Assembly (NCBI GenBank): GCA_035277525.1
Contig: DATEKH010000118.1
Location: forward strand, 1 to 25,096
Direction of reading: 5' to 3'
Source of the DNA: CAIKMD01 sp035277525
GTDB lineage: Bacteria; Pseudomonadota; Alphaproteobacteria; ATCC43930; CGMCC-115725
Length of the DNA stretch: 25,096 nucleotides
A model generated the notes under the pieces. The model did not search any database. It was not told where the DNA came from and saw only the letters and a list, made by a program, of their open reading frames with translations. The position numbers and the translations under genes were made by a program. Positions 1 to 7,637 of this stretch are shown here, piece by piece; position 1 is the stretch's first letter, and the number at the start of each line of letters is the position of its first letter.

Positions 1-737
1 GCCGCGATATCGCCGGCACGCACCGAAACCCCCATGAACTCGTAATCGCCGCCGAGATATTTCTTGGCGTCGGCGGTATCCATGGCGTTGACGAGAACCT
101 TGCCGCCGGCCTTGACGATGAGGGTCAGCGCCGGCTCCTGCACGAGGCCGGCATCGAGCTGATCCTGGCGCAGCGCCTCGAGCAGATTCGTGCCGACGGT
201 CGCGAATTGCACTTTCGAGGCATCGGCGCCGGCTTCTTTCAACAGGAACAGCGCCAGCGCGTGATCGGCGTTGCCGAGCGCCGAAACGCCCACCGTCTTG
301 CCTTCGAGATCCTTGAGCCCGTGGATTTTCGCGGCCTTTTGCGGCGCGACGACGAGCGCGAAGAGCGGCAGCCGCCCGGTCACGGCAAAGCGCTTCACCG
401 CCGCGCCATGAGCGTAGGCCTGGAGCGCCACGTCGAGCGCCGTCGCCGCGTAATCGACCGCACCGCCGACGAGGGCCTGCATCGCCGCCTGGCCGCCGCG
501 CATATAGACGAGCTCGACATCGAGCCCTTCCTTGGCGAAGTGACCGTCGGCCTTGGCGACGACATAAGGAATGATGCACAAAAGCTGGCTGCAAAAGGCG
601 AGCTTCACCGGCTTGCCGGCGGCGCGCGCGGGCGCGGCGGTCAGGAGTCCGGCGAGCGCCGCCGCCCCTTTCAACACGGTGCGGCGCTTGAGGGTCGTTC
701 CGTCCCACGCCGCCAAGTTCGGATCGCAGCAGCTCAT
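1..737 (-). CDS. NitT/TauT-type ABC transporter substrate-binding protein (N-terminal part, cut by window)
   Basis: Periplasmic binding protein of the SsuA/ThiY/NMT1 class, which captures small organic or inorganic anions, aromatics or pyrimidine precursors for an ABC importer; the ligand cannot be read from the sequence. The visible 245 residues start MSCCDPNLAAW and carry a Tat-like signal (KRRTVLKG followed by an Ala/Leu-rich core and an APARA cleavage site near residue 39). The mature part shows family features: VAKADGHFAKEGLDVELV, a GGQAAMQALVGGAVDYA segment, and GLKDLEGKTVGVSALGN. The C-terminal part lies beyond the left edge. The start ATG lacks an obvious Shine-Dalgarno, so the first 15 residues are uncertain. 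It lies 62 bp downstream of the aldo/keto reductase on the same strand. A matching ATPase and permease lie at the far right end of the window, but nothing shows that they belong together. Confidence 0.85.
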   Translation of the reverse strand, partial: MSCCDPNLAAWDGTTLKRRTVLKGAAALAGLLTAAPARAAGKPVKLAFCSQLLCIIPYVVAKADGHFAKEGLDVELVYMRGGQAAMQALVGGAVDYAATALDVALQAYAHGAAVKRFAVTGRLPLFALVVAPQKAAKIHGLKDLEGKTVGVSALGNADHALALFLLKEAGADASKVQFATVGTNLLEALRQDQLDAGLVQEPALTLIVKAGGKVLVNAMDTADAKKYLGGDYEFMGVSVRAGDIA

Positions 738-799
738 GCAAATTTGGGTAGCGCGCGCGGTCGATTTTGTAAATAGCGGTTGCGGATCGGGTTTACCCG

Positions 800-1627
800 C
801 TATTCCACATCCCATTTCGGGGAATAGCCGCCCCATTCGACCAGCCGGCCGCCCTGGGCGAGTGCGCCGATCGCCGTGCGATCCTCGGCGCTCAAGGCGA
901 AGTCGAAGATTTCGATGTTCGCGGCGGCATGCTCGCGCTTTGCCGCTTTGGGCACGGCACCGACGCGGTCTTGCTCGATCAGCCAGCGCAGCGCGACCTG
1001 ACCCGCGGATTTGCCGTATTTGCGGCCGATCGCGGCGAGAGTCCTGTCGCGGAAGACGCGGCCGCGCGCGATCGGCGCATAGGCGGTCAGCATCATGCCG
1101 TAGCGCTTCATCATGGCGAGGAGCGGTCGCTGCGACAGGAAAGGATGATATTCGACCTGGTTGCACAACAGCTCGGCCTTCTCGCGCTCAACCGCTTCGC
1201 GCAGCAGCGCAACGGTGAAATTGCTGACGCCGATGAACCGCGTCTTGCCGGCGATGCGCAATTCGGCGAGCGCGCCAAGCGTCTCGGCGAGCGGCACTTG
1301 CGCATTGGGCCAATGGATGAGGAGCAAGTCGACATAATCGAAGCCGAGGCGTTGCAGGCTTTCGTCATGCGAGCGCTTGGCGGGCCCGGCGTGGAGCTGC
1401 ATCGGCGGGACCTTCGTCACGAGGAAAATCTCGCGGCGGGGAATGCCGCTGTCGCGGATGGCGCGGCCGATCTCGCTTTCGTTGCCGTAGATCTGCGCGG
1501 TGTCGATATGGCGATAGCCGAGCGCGAGCGCGGTCCGGGTCGCGTCATAGGCGTCGCGGCCGGATAGCGCCCAGGTTCCGAAGCCGAGCGCCGGGACCTT
1601 GACCCCTTTGACATCGATATCCTGCAT
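800..1627 (-). CDS. Aldo/keto reductase (2,5-diketogluconate reductase-like)
   Basis: NAD(P)H-dependent cytosolic oxidoreductase of the AKR superfamily, 275 residues, the usual length for the DkgA/DkgB-like bacterial branch. The catalytic tetrad is complete: Asp42 and Tyr47 in RHIDTAQIYGNESEIG, Lys72 in LVTKVPP, and His105 in LLLIHWPN. The barrel end carries ALRWLIEQDRVGAVPKAAK, which fits the nicotinamide cofactor-binding region. I chose the ATG at 1627; an in-frame TTG six bases upstream is possible but has no better ribosome site. The gene diverges from the L,D-transpeptidase across about 150 bp and is followed on the same strand by the solute-binding protein. The substrate is unknown; reduction of small aldehydes or keto-sugars is typical of the family. 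Confidence 0.9.
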   Translation of the reverse strand: MQDIDVKGVKVPALGFGTWALSGRDAYDATRTALALGYRHIDTAQIYGNESEIGRAIRDSGIPRREIFLVTKVPPMQLHAGPAKRSHDESLQRLGFDYVDLLLIHWPNAQVPLAETLGALAELRIAGKTRFIGVSNFTVALLREAVEREKAELLCNQVEYHPFLSQRPLLAMMKRYGMMLTAYAPIARGRVFRDRTLAAIGRKYGKSAGQVALRWLIEQDRVGAVPKAAKREHAAANIEIFDFALSAEDRTAIGALAQGGRLVEWGGYSPKWDVE

Positions 1628-1781
1628 CAACAAAGCTTACCGCCTCCGGCGCGGTGATGCCTATCCCTGCTGCGACGACAGAACGCCGTGGCGCATCGCC
1701 GCGCGCCCTTGCGGCGAGCCGGGCAACACCCAATGTTTTTAGAGAGCGGGGGCTTCGATCTAATCGATTGGGAACCCGGCC

Positions 1782-3320
1782 TTGCGTCCGTTTCTGGTCC
1801 TCGCGATCCTTCCGCTCGCTCTCGCCGCGCCGATCCGGACTTTTGCCGCCGCGCCGCCCGATCCCGCGGCGATCGAAGCGGTGCTACAGCACCAGAGTCC
1901 CACATTCGGCGGACCGACGCTCGATCGCGACGCGCTCACGCGGATCTATCGCAAGCGCGATTTCGCGCCGCTCTGGGACGATGCGCGCGCCGAGGCCTTG
2001 CGCCGCGCGCTCGACGAGGCGCCGTCGCAAGGCATCGACGACGTTGAGCCTGAGCTCGCGGGGGCGAGCCCGGCGTCGCGCGAGGTAGCGCTGACCGCGG
2101 CCTTTCTCGATTACGCCCTGGCGCTGGCGCGCGGCCGTGTCGTGCCCAAGCTCATCGAGCGCGACTGGTATCTGGACATGCCCTATTTCGACCCCGACGG
2201 CTTGGTCGACGCGATGCTCGCCAAGGGTGTGGGGCCGGCTCTCGCCGCCTTGCCCCCGCCAGACGCACGCTACCAGGCGCTCCGGACGGCGCTCGAGCGC
2301 TATCGCGGCTTGGCAAAAACCGGCTGGCCCGAGTTGCGCACGAGCCGAACGCTGCGGCAAGGAGATAAGGACGGGGCTGTGGTCGCGCTGCGCCAGCGTC
2401 TGGCTCTCGAGGGCTATCGGACCGCGCCGCCGCCCGGCTCCGATCCGCAGATCTTCGACAAGGGCTTGGCGTCAGCGGTCGCGCAATTCCAGGCAAGCCA
2501 CGGTTTGGCGAGCGACGGCATGCTCGGCAAGGCAACGCTCGCGGCGCTCAACATCCCAGCTTCGGCGCGCGTCCTCCAGATCGAGCTCAATCTCGAGCGT
2601 TGGCGCGCGCTGCCCCGCATCACGGCGGCGACGCGCATCGAGGTCAATGCCGCCGCGGCGACCGCCGTGCTCTACGAAGACGGCACGTCTGCCAAAGCCA
2701 TGCGCGTCATTGTCGGCACGGTCAGGCACCCGACGCCGGTCTTCCGCACGACCATGATCTCCGTCCTGATCAATCCGCCCTGGAACGTGCCGAACTCGAT
2801 CCTGAAGAACGAGATCATGCCGAAGCTCAAGCGCGATCCGGACTATCTCGCGCGCGGCAACTATGTCTTTCGCGATGCCGAGAGGGGGCAGCGCCTGGTT
2901 CAGCTGCCGGGCCCGGGTAACGCGCTGGGTCAGCTCAAATTCGAAATGCCGAATTCGCTGGACGTCTATATGCACGATACGCCCGACCGCCGGCTCTTCG
3001 CGCTGCCGCGGCGCACGCTGAGCCATGGCTGCGTTCGTGTCGATGATCCGCGCGACCTGGCGCGGCGCGTCATCAATTCCGAGTCTTGGCCCGAAACCGC
3101 CATCGACCAGGCGATCGCGAGCGGCGAGACGCGGCGCGTGGCTTTGAAGCAGGCGATCCCGGTCTATGTGCTCTATTGGACGGCGTTTGCCGATCCGGAC
3201 GGCACGGTCGAGTTTCGCGACGACCTCTATGGCCGCGACAAGCGACTCGCCGAGGCGCTGGCAGCCCGGACAGCCCGGCTGCGCCTCAGCGCGGGTGCGA
3301 CAACCCCTGGCGCTTGCTGA
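1782..3320 (+). CDS. L,D-transpeptidase, YcbB/LdtD type
   Basis: Periplasmic enzyme that makes 3-3 (meso-DAP to meso-DAP) crosslinks in peptidoglycan. It has 512 residues. Order of parts: a signal peptide (residues 1 to about 22, MRPFLVLAILPLALAAP), a YcbB scaffold region (about 30-185), a peptidoglycan-binding domain (about 191-258, LRQGDKDGAVVALRQRL to LASDGMLGKATLAALNIP), and a YkuD catalytic domain (about 285-435) with INPPWNVPNSI, YMHDTPDRRLF and the nucleophile motif SHGCVRV (His415, Cys417). The start is TTG: an in-frame stop at 1761-1763 lies just upstream and no ATG precedes the signal peptide. A YcbK/MepK-like endopeptidase follows 91 bp later, the same order as E. coli ldtD-mepK. 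Residue Cys417 implies carbapenem rather than classic beta-lactam sensitivity, as is known for the family. Confidence 0.93.
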   Translation: MRPFLVLAILPLALAAPIRTFAAAPPDPAAIEAVLQHQSPTFGGPTLDRDALTRIYRKRDFAPLWDDARAEALRRALDEAPSQGIDDVEPELAGASPASREVALTAAFLDYALALARGRVVPKLIERDWYLDMPYFDPDGLVDAMLAKGVGPALAALPPPDARYQALRTALERYRGLAKTGWPELRTSRTLRQGDKDGAVVALRQRLALEGYRTAPPPGSDPQIFDKGLASAVAQFQASHGLASDGMLGKATLAALNIPASARVLQIELNLERWRALPRITAATRIEVNAAAATAVLYEDGTSAKAMRVIVGTVRHPTPVFRTTMISVLINPPWNVPNSILKNEIMPKLKRDPDYLARGNYVFRDAERGQRLVQLPGPGNALGQLKFEMPNSLDVYMHDTPDRRLFALPRRTLSHGCVRVDDPRDLARRVINSESWPETAIDQAIASGETRRVALKQAIPVYVLYWTAFADPDGTVEFRDDLYGRDKRLAEALAARTARLRLSAGATTPGAC

Positions 3321-3368
3321 AAGATCAGCTAGAGTGAGGGATAACACTCACGCTCGCTAAACGAATAT

Positions 3369-3394
3369 CGCTCAACATCTCAGTAGATTGAGCG
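3369..3394 (+). other. Inverted repeat between the transpeptidase and endopeptidase genes
   Basis: Arms CGCTCAA (3369-3375) and TTGAGCG (3388-3394) pair exactly; an inner TCT/AGA extends the stem after a 2-base bulge, leaving a CAGT loop. It lies 49 bp after the transpeptidase stop and 17 bp before the ATG of the next gene. There is no T tract, so it is more likely a leader hairpin or a protein-binding site than a terminator. Confidence 0.45.
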
Positions 3395-3411
3395 AGTTCG
3401 GGGGATGTCTG

Positions 3412-3954
3412 ATGAAATCTTCTCGCACACGACGCAATTTCTTGCGCCTCGCGGCAGCCGTCGCGACCGGCGCCGTTGCCGCGCCCGCCGTCGCGCTTCC
3501 GCTCGCATCGACGCGGCGCGCGCTCGCCTTCGAGAACCTGCATACGGGCGAATCGCTCGATCTGGTCTATTGGGCCCAAGGCCGCTACCTGCCCGACGCG
3601 ACGCAACGGATCGAGTACCTCCTGCGCGACTTTCGCAACAACGAGTTGCACGCGATCGACCCAAGCCTGCTTGATCTCTTGGTCGCGCTGCGCAGGCGCC
3701 TCGACACCACGGCGCCATTCCTCGTCATCTCGGGCTATCGCTCGCCCGAAACCAATGCGATGCTCCATCGCAAAAGCGAGGGGGTGGCAACCAATAGCCT
3801 GCATATGTATGGGCAGGCGATCGATATCCGCATCGCCGATCGCTCGCTCGATGCGCTGCATCGCGCGGCGCTCAGCTTGAAAGTCGGCGGCGTCGGCTAT
3901 TATCCCCGTTCCGATTTCGTTCACGTGGATGTCGGGCGCGTGCGGCAATGGTAG
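3412..3954 (+). CDS. YcbK/MepK-like (DUF882, peptidase M15 fold) murein endopeptidase
   Basis: Probable periplasmic zinc metallo-endopeptidase acting on peptidoglycan crosslinks; E. coli MepK cuts the 3-3 links made by L,D-transpeptidases. 180 residues from the ATG at 3412, with a GGGGG run 8 bases upstream; a TTG at 3388 would add eight residues. The N-terminus has a twin-arginine signal (RTRRNFLRLAAAVATGAVAAP). Family motifs are NLHTGESLDLVYW, VISGYRSPETNAML, and the zinc ligands His131 and Asp138 in HMYGQAIDIR plus His171 in HVDVG near the C-terminus. The length and Tat signal are typical of the alphaproteobacterial DUF882 group. Its position directly after a YcbB-type transpeptidase supports a shared role in remodelling 3-3 crosslinks. 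Confidence 0.9.
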   Translation: MKSSRTRRNFLRLAAAVATGAVAAPAVALPLASTRRALAFENLHTGESLDLVYWAQGRYLPDATQRIEYLLRDFRNNELHAIDPSLLDLLVALRRRLDTTAPFLVISGYRSPETNAMLHRKSEGVATNSLHMYGQAIDIRIADRSLDALHRAALSLKVGGVGYYPRSDFVHVDVGRVRQW

Positions 3955-4002
3955 AGTGCGCGCCGCCCAGCCGAGACGAAATCCCAGGAGCGACACGACA
4001 TC

Positions 4003-4572
4003 ATGAATGACACCACCCCGATCAAGGTGCTCGCATTGTCGGGAAGCCTGCGCAAGGGCTCGTTCAACACGCACGCGCTACATGCTTGCAAGGAGTTGGC
4101 GCCGCCTGGCATGGCGATCGAGATCTTCGATCTCGCGCCGCTGCCCCTGTACAACGACGATGTGCGCCTCGGTCCCGGCTATCCGCCGGTGGTGCAGACC
4201 TTCCGCTCGGCGATCGCCGCGTCCGACGCGATCCTGTTCGCCTCGCCCGAATACAATTATTCGATTTCGGGCGTGTTGAAGAATGCCATCGACTGGGCGT
4301 CGCGCGTCCCGAACATGCCGTTCGACGGCCGCACCGCCGCGGTCATCGGCGCCTCCGGCGGTGCGCTCGGCACGGCGCGCAGCCAGCGCGATCTGCGCTG
4401 GATCATGTCGGGCCTCAACGTTCATTTCGTCAACTTGCCGCATGTCTATATCGGCAGCGCCGCGCAAAAATTCGATGCTGCGGGAAAGCTCACCGATCAG
4501 GCGGCGCGCGATCTGATCAAGGAGCTGCTGGTCAATCTGCGCAACCTCACCTTGAAGCTGCGGCCGCGCTAG
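4003..4572 (+). CDS. NADPH-dependent FMN reductase (ChrR/YieF-like flavoprotein)
   Basis: Cytosolic flavodoxin-fold reductase of 189 residues, full length for the family. It binds FMN and passes electrons from NAD(P)H to quinones, azo compounds or metals such as chromate; the physiological substrate cannot be deduced. The FMN phosphate loop is GSLRKGSFN (residues 14-22) after a beta strand IKVLALS. The second flavin-contact motif is FASPEYNYSISGVLKNAIDW (79-98), followed by a glycine-rich GASGGALGTARSQRDLR segment. An AGGAG at 3986-3990 lies 12 bases before the ATG. It follows the endopeptidase by 48 bp and could share its transcript, though no functional link is evident. Confidence 0.92.
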   Translation: MNDTTPIKVLALSGSLRKGSFNTHALHACKELAPPGMAIEIFDLAPLPLYNDDVRLGPGYPPVVQTFRSAIAASDAILFASPEYNYSISGVLKNAIDWASRVPNMPFDGRTAAVIGASGGALGTARSQRDLRWIMSGLNVHFVNLPHVYIGSAAQKFDAAGKLTDQAARDLIKELLVNLRNLTLKLRPR

Positions 4573-4612
4573 AACGGATTCCGTTCGGTTGGAATCAGAC
4601 GCGATGTGGCGT

Positions 4613-4753
4613 CCCTCTCCGCGCGAAGCGGGGAGAGGGAAGGGTGAGGTGTCGCGCCGTCACACGATCTCTCGGCCATCGCCACCCACCTCACCCGCTC
4701 AGCCGGCTTGTGCCGGCTTCGCACCCTCTCCCCCGTAAGCGGGCGGAGAGGGT
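4613..4753. repeat. Three-part palindromic intergenic element, copy A
   Basis: Architecture read directly: hairpin CCCTCTCC (4613-4620) / GGAGAGGG (4632-4639); then GGGTGAGGTG (4642-4651) pairing exactly with CACCTCACCC (4687-4696) over a 35-base spacer; then a second CCCTCTCC / GGAGAGGG hairpin (about 4724-4752). It lies in the convergent junction between the FMN reductase and the alcohol dehydrogenase. The same layout recurs inside ctaA (14303-14431). Palindromes of this CCCTCTCC type are common between genes of many alphaproteobacteria; a role as a bidirectional terminator is inference. Confidence 0.8.
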
Positions 4754-4805
4754 TATCATCCGTTGCGTCCATTCGATCGAATTTGCGCTGACCTTCGCCA
4801 AGCGC

Positions 4806-5783
4806 TCACGGCACGAGCACGGCCGCGCCGGTGAGCCGGCCGTCGCGCAACGCCGTCAGCGCTTCATTGGCTTGCGCAAGCGGAAAGGCTTGGGTCGTCG
4901 TTCGCACCGGCACCTGCGGCGCGAGCGCCAAAAACTCCTCGCCGTCGCGGCGCGTCAGATTGGCGACCGAGCGCAGGACGCGCTCTTCCCACAAGAGTCG
5001 ATAGGGGAAGGCCGGGATATCGCTCATGTGGATCCCGGCGCAGACCACGGTGCCGCCCTTGGCGGTCGCTGCGAGCGCGGCGGGCACCAGCGATCCCACT
5101 GGCGCGAAGATCAGCGCCGCGTCGAGCGGCGCGGGCGGCCGGGTCTCGGAGGCGCCCGCCCATTCGGCGCCGAGGCTCAAGGCGAAGTCCTGACCCGCGG
5201 TGTCGCCGGCGCGGGTGAAGGCGAAGACGCGTTGGCCGCGATGGCGCGCGACTTGCGCGACGATGTGCGCGGCGGCGCCGAAGCCATAAATCCCCAAGCG
5301 CTCCGCGTCGCCGGCCATGCGCAAGGCGCGATAGCCGATCAATCCGGCGCAGAGCAGCGGCGCCGCCGCGACATCGTCGAGTCCGTCGGGCAGGGGAAAG
5401 CAGAAGCGTGCATCGGCGACCGCATGATCGGCATAGCCGCCATCGATCTGATAGCCGGTGAAGCGCGCCGCGTCGCAGAGGTTTTCGCGTCCCGATCGGC
5501 AATAGGCGCAGCGTCCGCAGGTGAAGCCGAGCCAGGGCACGCCGATGCGTTGGCCGTGCTTCAAGCCGGTGACGCCTTCGCCCAAAGCCTCGACATAGCC
5601 GACGATCTCGTGGCCGGGCACGAGCGGCAGCTTCGGCTCGGTGAGCTCGCCGTCGATAATGTGCAGATCGGTGCGGCAGACGCCGCAAGCCGCGACGCGC
5701 AGCAATACCTGATGCGGGCCGGGCGCGGGCGTCTCCATCGCTTCGGCAAGAGCGAGCCGGGTTCCGGGCCGCAAGAGGCGCAT
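4806..5783 (-). CDS. Zinc-dependent medium-chain alcohol dehydrogenase
   Basis: Cytosolic NAD(P)-dependent alcohol dehydrogenase, 325 residues from the ATG at 5783 (an ATG at 5792 would add three). Catalytic zinc ligands are Cys36 in CGVCRTDLH, His58 in PGHE and probably Cys145 in PLLCAG. The structural zinc is held by Cys89, Cys92, Cys95 and Cys103 (CGRCAYCRSGRENLC). The Rossmann motif is GIYGFGAAAH, a GxG variant (residues 164-173). It resembles the compact zinc alcohol dehydrogenase family that oxidises simple alcohols or reduces aldehydes. It starts 10-20 bases after the stop of the beta-propeller gene on the same strand, so the two are very likely co-transcribed. Longer upstream reading of this frame runs into the propeller gene and is not believable. 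Confidence 0.92.
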   Translation of the reverse strand: MRLLRPGTRLALAEAMETPAPGPHQVLLRVAACGVCRTDLHIIDGELTEPKLPLVPGHEIVGYVEALGEGVTGLKHGQRIGVPWLGFTCGRCAYCRSGRENLCDAARFTGYQIDGGYADHAVADARFCFPLPDGLDDVAAAPLLCAGLIGYRALRMAGDAERLGIYGFGAAAHIVAQVARHRGQRVFAFTRAGDTAGQDFALSLGAEWAGASETRPPAPLDAALIFAPVGSLVPAALAATAKGGTVVCAGIHMSDIPAFPYRLLWEERVLRSVANLTRRDGEEFLALAPQVPVRTTTQAFPLAQANEALTALRDGRLTGAAVLVP

Positions 5784-5802
5784 GGCGCGCATCGCCGCTT
5801 CC

Positions 5803-7005
5803 CTAGGGCGTGCTGCCGCGCAACGAGGCGGGATGCCCGGTGAGCGCGAGCTCGCCGACCTGCATGAGCTTGGTTCCCTGGATGCGCAAGATCGCGATCT
5901 TGCCGGCGGTGAAGTTGCCGACATAAAGGAATCGTCCATCGGGGCTGAAAGCGACGCCTTTGGCGACCGCGCCGATCTCCATCTCGGCAACCTTGCGCAC
6001 TTTCTTGCCTTCGATGCGCAACAGCACGATCAGCGATTGATCGTGATGAAAGAATGCCGAGCGCGGGCTCATCGTGCCGTTGGCGACCAGCACTGCGGCA
6101 TAGCCGCCAACCGGGCTGACATCCAACCCGTCCGGCCCGTCGCCGACAACGACCTGATCGATGACGCGCGGCGGGTTCTGTTCGAGATCGATCACCGCGA
6201 GCGTATCGGCCTGTCCGTCGGAGCGGCCCGCGCCTTGATTGTTGACCAGCCCCAGCTTGCCGTCTGGCGTGATCTGAACCTCGCGCGGCCGCAGCCCGGT
6301 CGCCATCGCATAGCCGGTGTCTTTCACCGTCGCGCCGTCGATCGCCAGGAGCTCGACCCGGTCGGCGAGGCTCAGACTCACCAAAGCCCGCTTGCCGTCG
6401 GGCGTGATCGCGACCGCGCTGGCATCGAGCTTTGGCGTCTCCTGTTCGGCAAGCGCAATCGTGTCGGCCAGCGTCACCGCGGCGCCCTTGATGGCGAGAA
6501 GGCTCACCGTGTCGTCGGCGCGATTGGCGATAAGCGCGAGCGTGCCGGCGCGATTGATCGCAATCCCCGCGGGCCGTTTGCCCACGGCGATCGCGGCGAT
6601 CGCGCGCGGCGGCGCGGCGAGATCGACGACGAAGACTTTATCGGCGGGCACCGGCTTCCAACTCCCGCCCGCGGCGACCCAGTCGAGCCCGTTGGCGATC
6701 AGCGCCAAGCGATTGTCGGGGGTGATCGCGATGCTGCTCGGCGGTCCCAAAATGGTGTTCGTCAGCGGCAGATTCGCAATGACGCGCGGCTCGACGCGGT
6801 TGCGAATATCGATGATCGAGACCGTGTCCTTGCCCGGCGGAAGGACGACCGGCTGACCGGTTTGATCCCAGCTGCGCTTCTCGTCATTGCCGCTGACGAG
6901 GTATTGCGCTTGCGCCCTCGCGGCGCAGCCGATCGCGAACGCGCCGGCCAAGAGGGCCGCCACGGCGAAGCGTCGCGAGGCACGGGCGATCGTTGCGCTC
7001 CCCAT
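5803..7005 (-). CDS. Exported YVTN-family beta-propeller protein
   Basis: 400-residue protein with a cleavable signal peptide (residues 1 to about 33, hydrophobic AVAALLAGAFAIGCAARAQA), so probably periplasmic. The rest is built from repeated propeller blades with the pattern ITPDGKRALVS / ITPDNRLALIAN / FSPDGRFLYVGN, each followed by a strand such as DTVSLLAI, DRVELLAI, KIAILRI. This is the YVTN/lactonase-like seven-bladed propeller class. I see no catalytic motif, so a binding or scaffolding role is as likely as enzymatic activity. It is the upstream partner of the zinc alcohol dehydrogenase. It diverges from the small His-rich gene across 85 bp, which should hold both promoters. Confidence 0.85.
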   Translation of the reverse strand: MGSATIARASRRFAVAALLAGAFAIGCAARAQAQYLVSGNDEKRSWDQTGQPVVLPPGKDTVSIIDIRNRVEPRVIANLPLTNTILGPPSSIAITPDNRLALIANGLDWVAAGGSWKPVPADKVFVVDLAAPPRAIAAIAVGKRPAGIAINRAGTLALIANRADDTVSLLAIKGAAVTLADTIALAEQETPKLDASAVAITPDGKRALVSLSLADRVELLAIDGATVKDTGYAMATGLRPREVQITPDGKLGLVNNQGAGRSDGQADTLAVIDLEQNPPRVIDQVVVGDGPDGLDVSPVGGYAAVLVANGTMSPRSAFFHHDQSLIVLLRIEGKKVRKVAEMEIGAVAKGVAFSPDGRFLYVGNFTAGKIAILRIQGTKLMQVGELALTGHPASLRGSTP

Positions 7006-7090
7006 TTTGGGCTCAGTCTGCCACAGCGGCGCAGCCGCGTCACCTGCCGGCCGCTTTCCTTTCGCGGCCGCCGCAGTCTATCATCGCCGC

Positions 7091-7438
7091 ATGCCGCCCA
7101 AGCGCAACCCGCTGAACCTCAATCCCCTGCAATTGAAAACCCTGACCCTGCTGCAGGCGCTGGCGCGCTTGCCGGATCATGCCACAGCGGAGGGCGAGAG
7201 CGTGCGCGTCGACAATCTGCCGCACCCGCATGGCGATCACTTCCATCTCGGCGAGGCGGTGGTGCTGACGCGCGACGCGTCGGGCCTGTTCAACCAAGCG
7301 GCCTGGCTGGCGCTCGAGCGCAAAGGCCTGATCAAGTCGATGTTTCCCGATGCGGCGCTCGTGACCGCGGCGGGGCTCGGCTACGAAACCGGGCTCGGCG
7401 ACGCGATCCTTCACCGCGCCGACCACGGCGGGCATTAG
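7091..7438 (+). CDS. Conserved-looking small protein with HPHGDHFH motif
   Basis: 115 residues, cytosolic by appearance (no signal peptide or membrane segment). I do not recognise a named family. An N-terminal basic stretch (MPPKRNPLNLNPLQLK) leads to a helix-like LKTLTLLQALARLP, then the histidine cluster His45, His47, Asp49, His50, His52 in LPHPHGDHFHLGEAVV, and a C-terminal part with GLFNQAAWLALERKGL. The spacing of His/Asp residues could bind a metal, but this is inference. The start ATG follows a short divergent promoter region shared with the beta-propeller gene. Codon usage (strong G/C at third positions) matches the neighbouring genes, which supports it as real. Confidence 0.75.
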   Translation: MPPKRNPLNLNPLQLKTLTLLQALARLPDHATAEGESVRVDNLPHPHGDHFHLGEAVVLTRDASGLFNQAAWLALERKGLIKSMFPDAALVTAAGLGYETGLGDAILHRADHGGH

Positions 7439-7463
7439 TCCTCGGTATCGCACGTCAGTCAGT

Positions 7464-7594
7464 CACCCCCTCCCGGCGCTATGCGCCGACCTCCCCCTTC
7501 AAGGGGGAGGTGAATTTAAGACTCGCGCAAAGTAAAAGTATTTGCCTCCCCCCTTGAGGGGGAGGCCGCGAGCAGCAGCGAGCGGGTGGGGGGT
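7464..7594. repeat. Palindromic intergenic element, copy B (CCTCCCCC type)
   Basis: Two strong hairpins: ACCTCCCCCTT (7489-7499) with AAGGGGGAGGT (7501-7511), 11 exact pairs; and GCCTCCCCC (from 7544) with GGGGGAGGC (7558-7566). Outer CACCCCC (from 7464) and GGGGGGTG (to 7594) also pair, as do CGGCGC and GCGCCG around 7475-7488. It fills the 199-bp convergent junction between the His-rich gene and the HAD gene. It is related in style to, but not identical with, the CCCTCTCC elements. Confidence 0.75.
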
Positions 7595-7637
7595 GTATCA
7601 TTCATTGGCAATTCAAGTTGCTCGTTGTCGGCAGTTG

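Noticed and set aside
4086..5843. Open frame of 585 codons on the plus strand
   Set aside because: It is antisense to the alcohol dehydrogenase and runs through the repeat element; Arg/Ala/Gly-rich with no domain.
5782..7557. Open frame of 591 codons on the plus strand
   Set aside because: It is the antisense of the beta-propeller gene and continues through the small His-rich gene in another frame; GC-rich shadow.
4613..7594. Palindromic elements as a CRISPR array
   Set aside because: No regular repeat-spacer periodicity; copies are kilobases apart and have nested stems.
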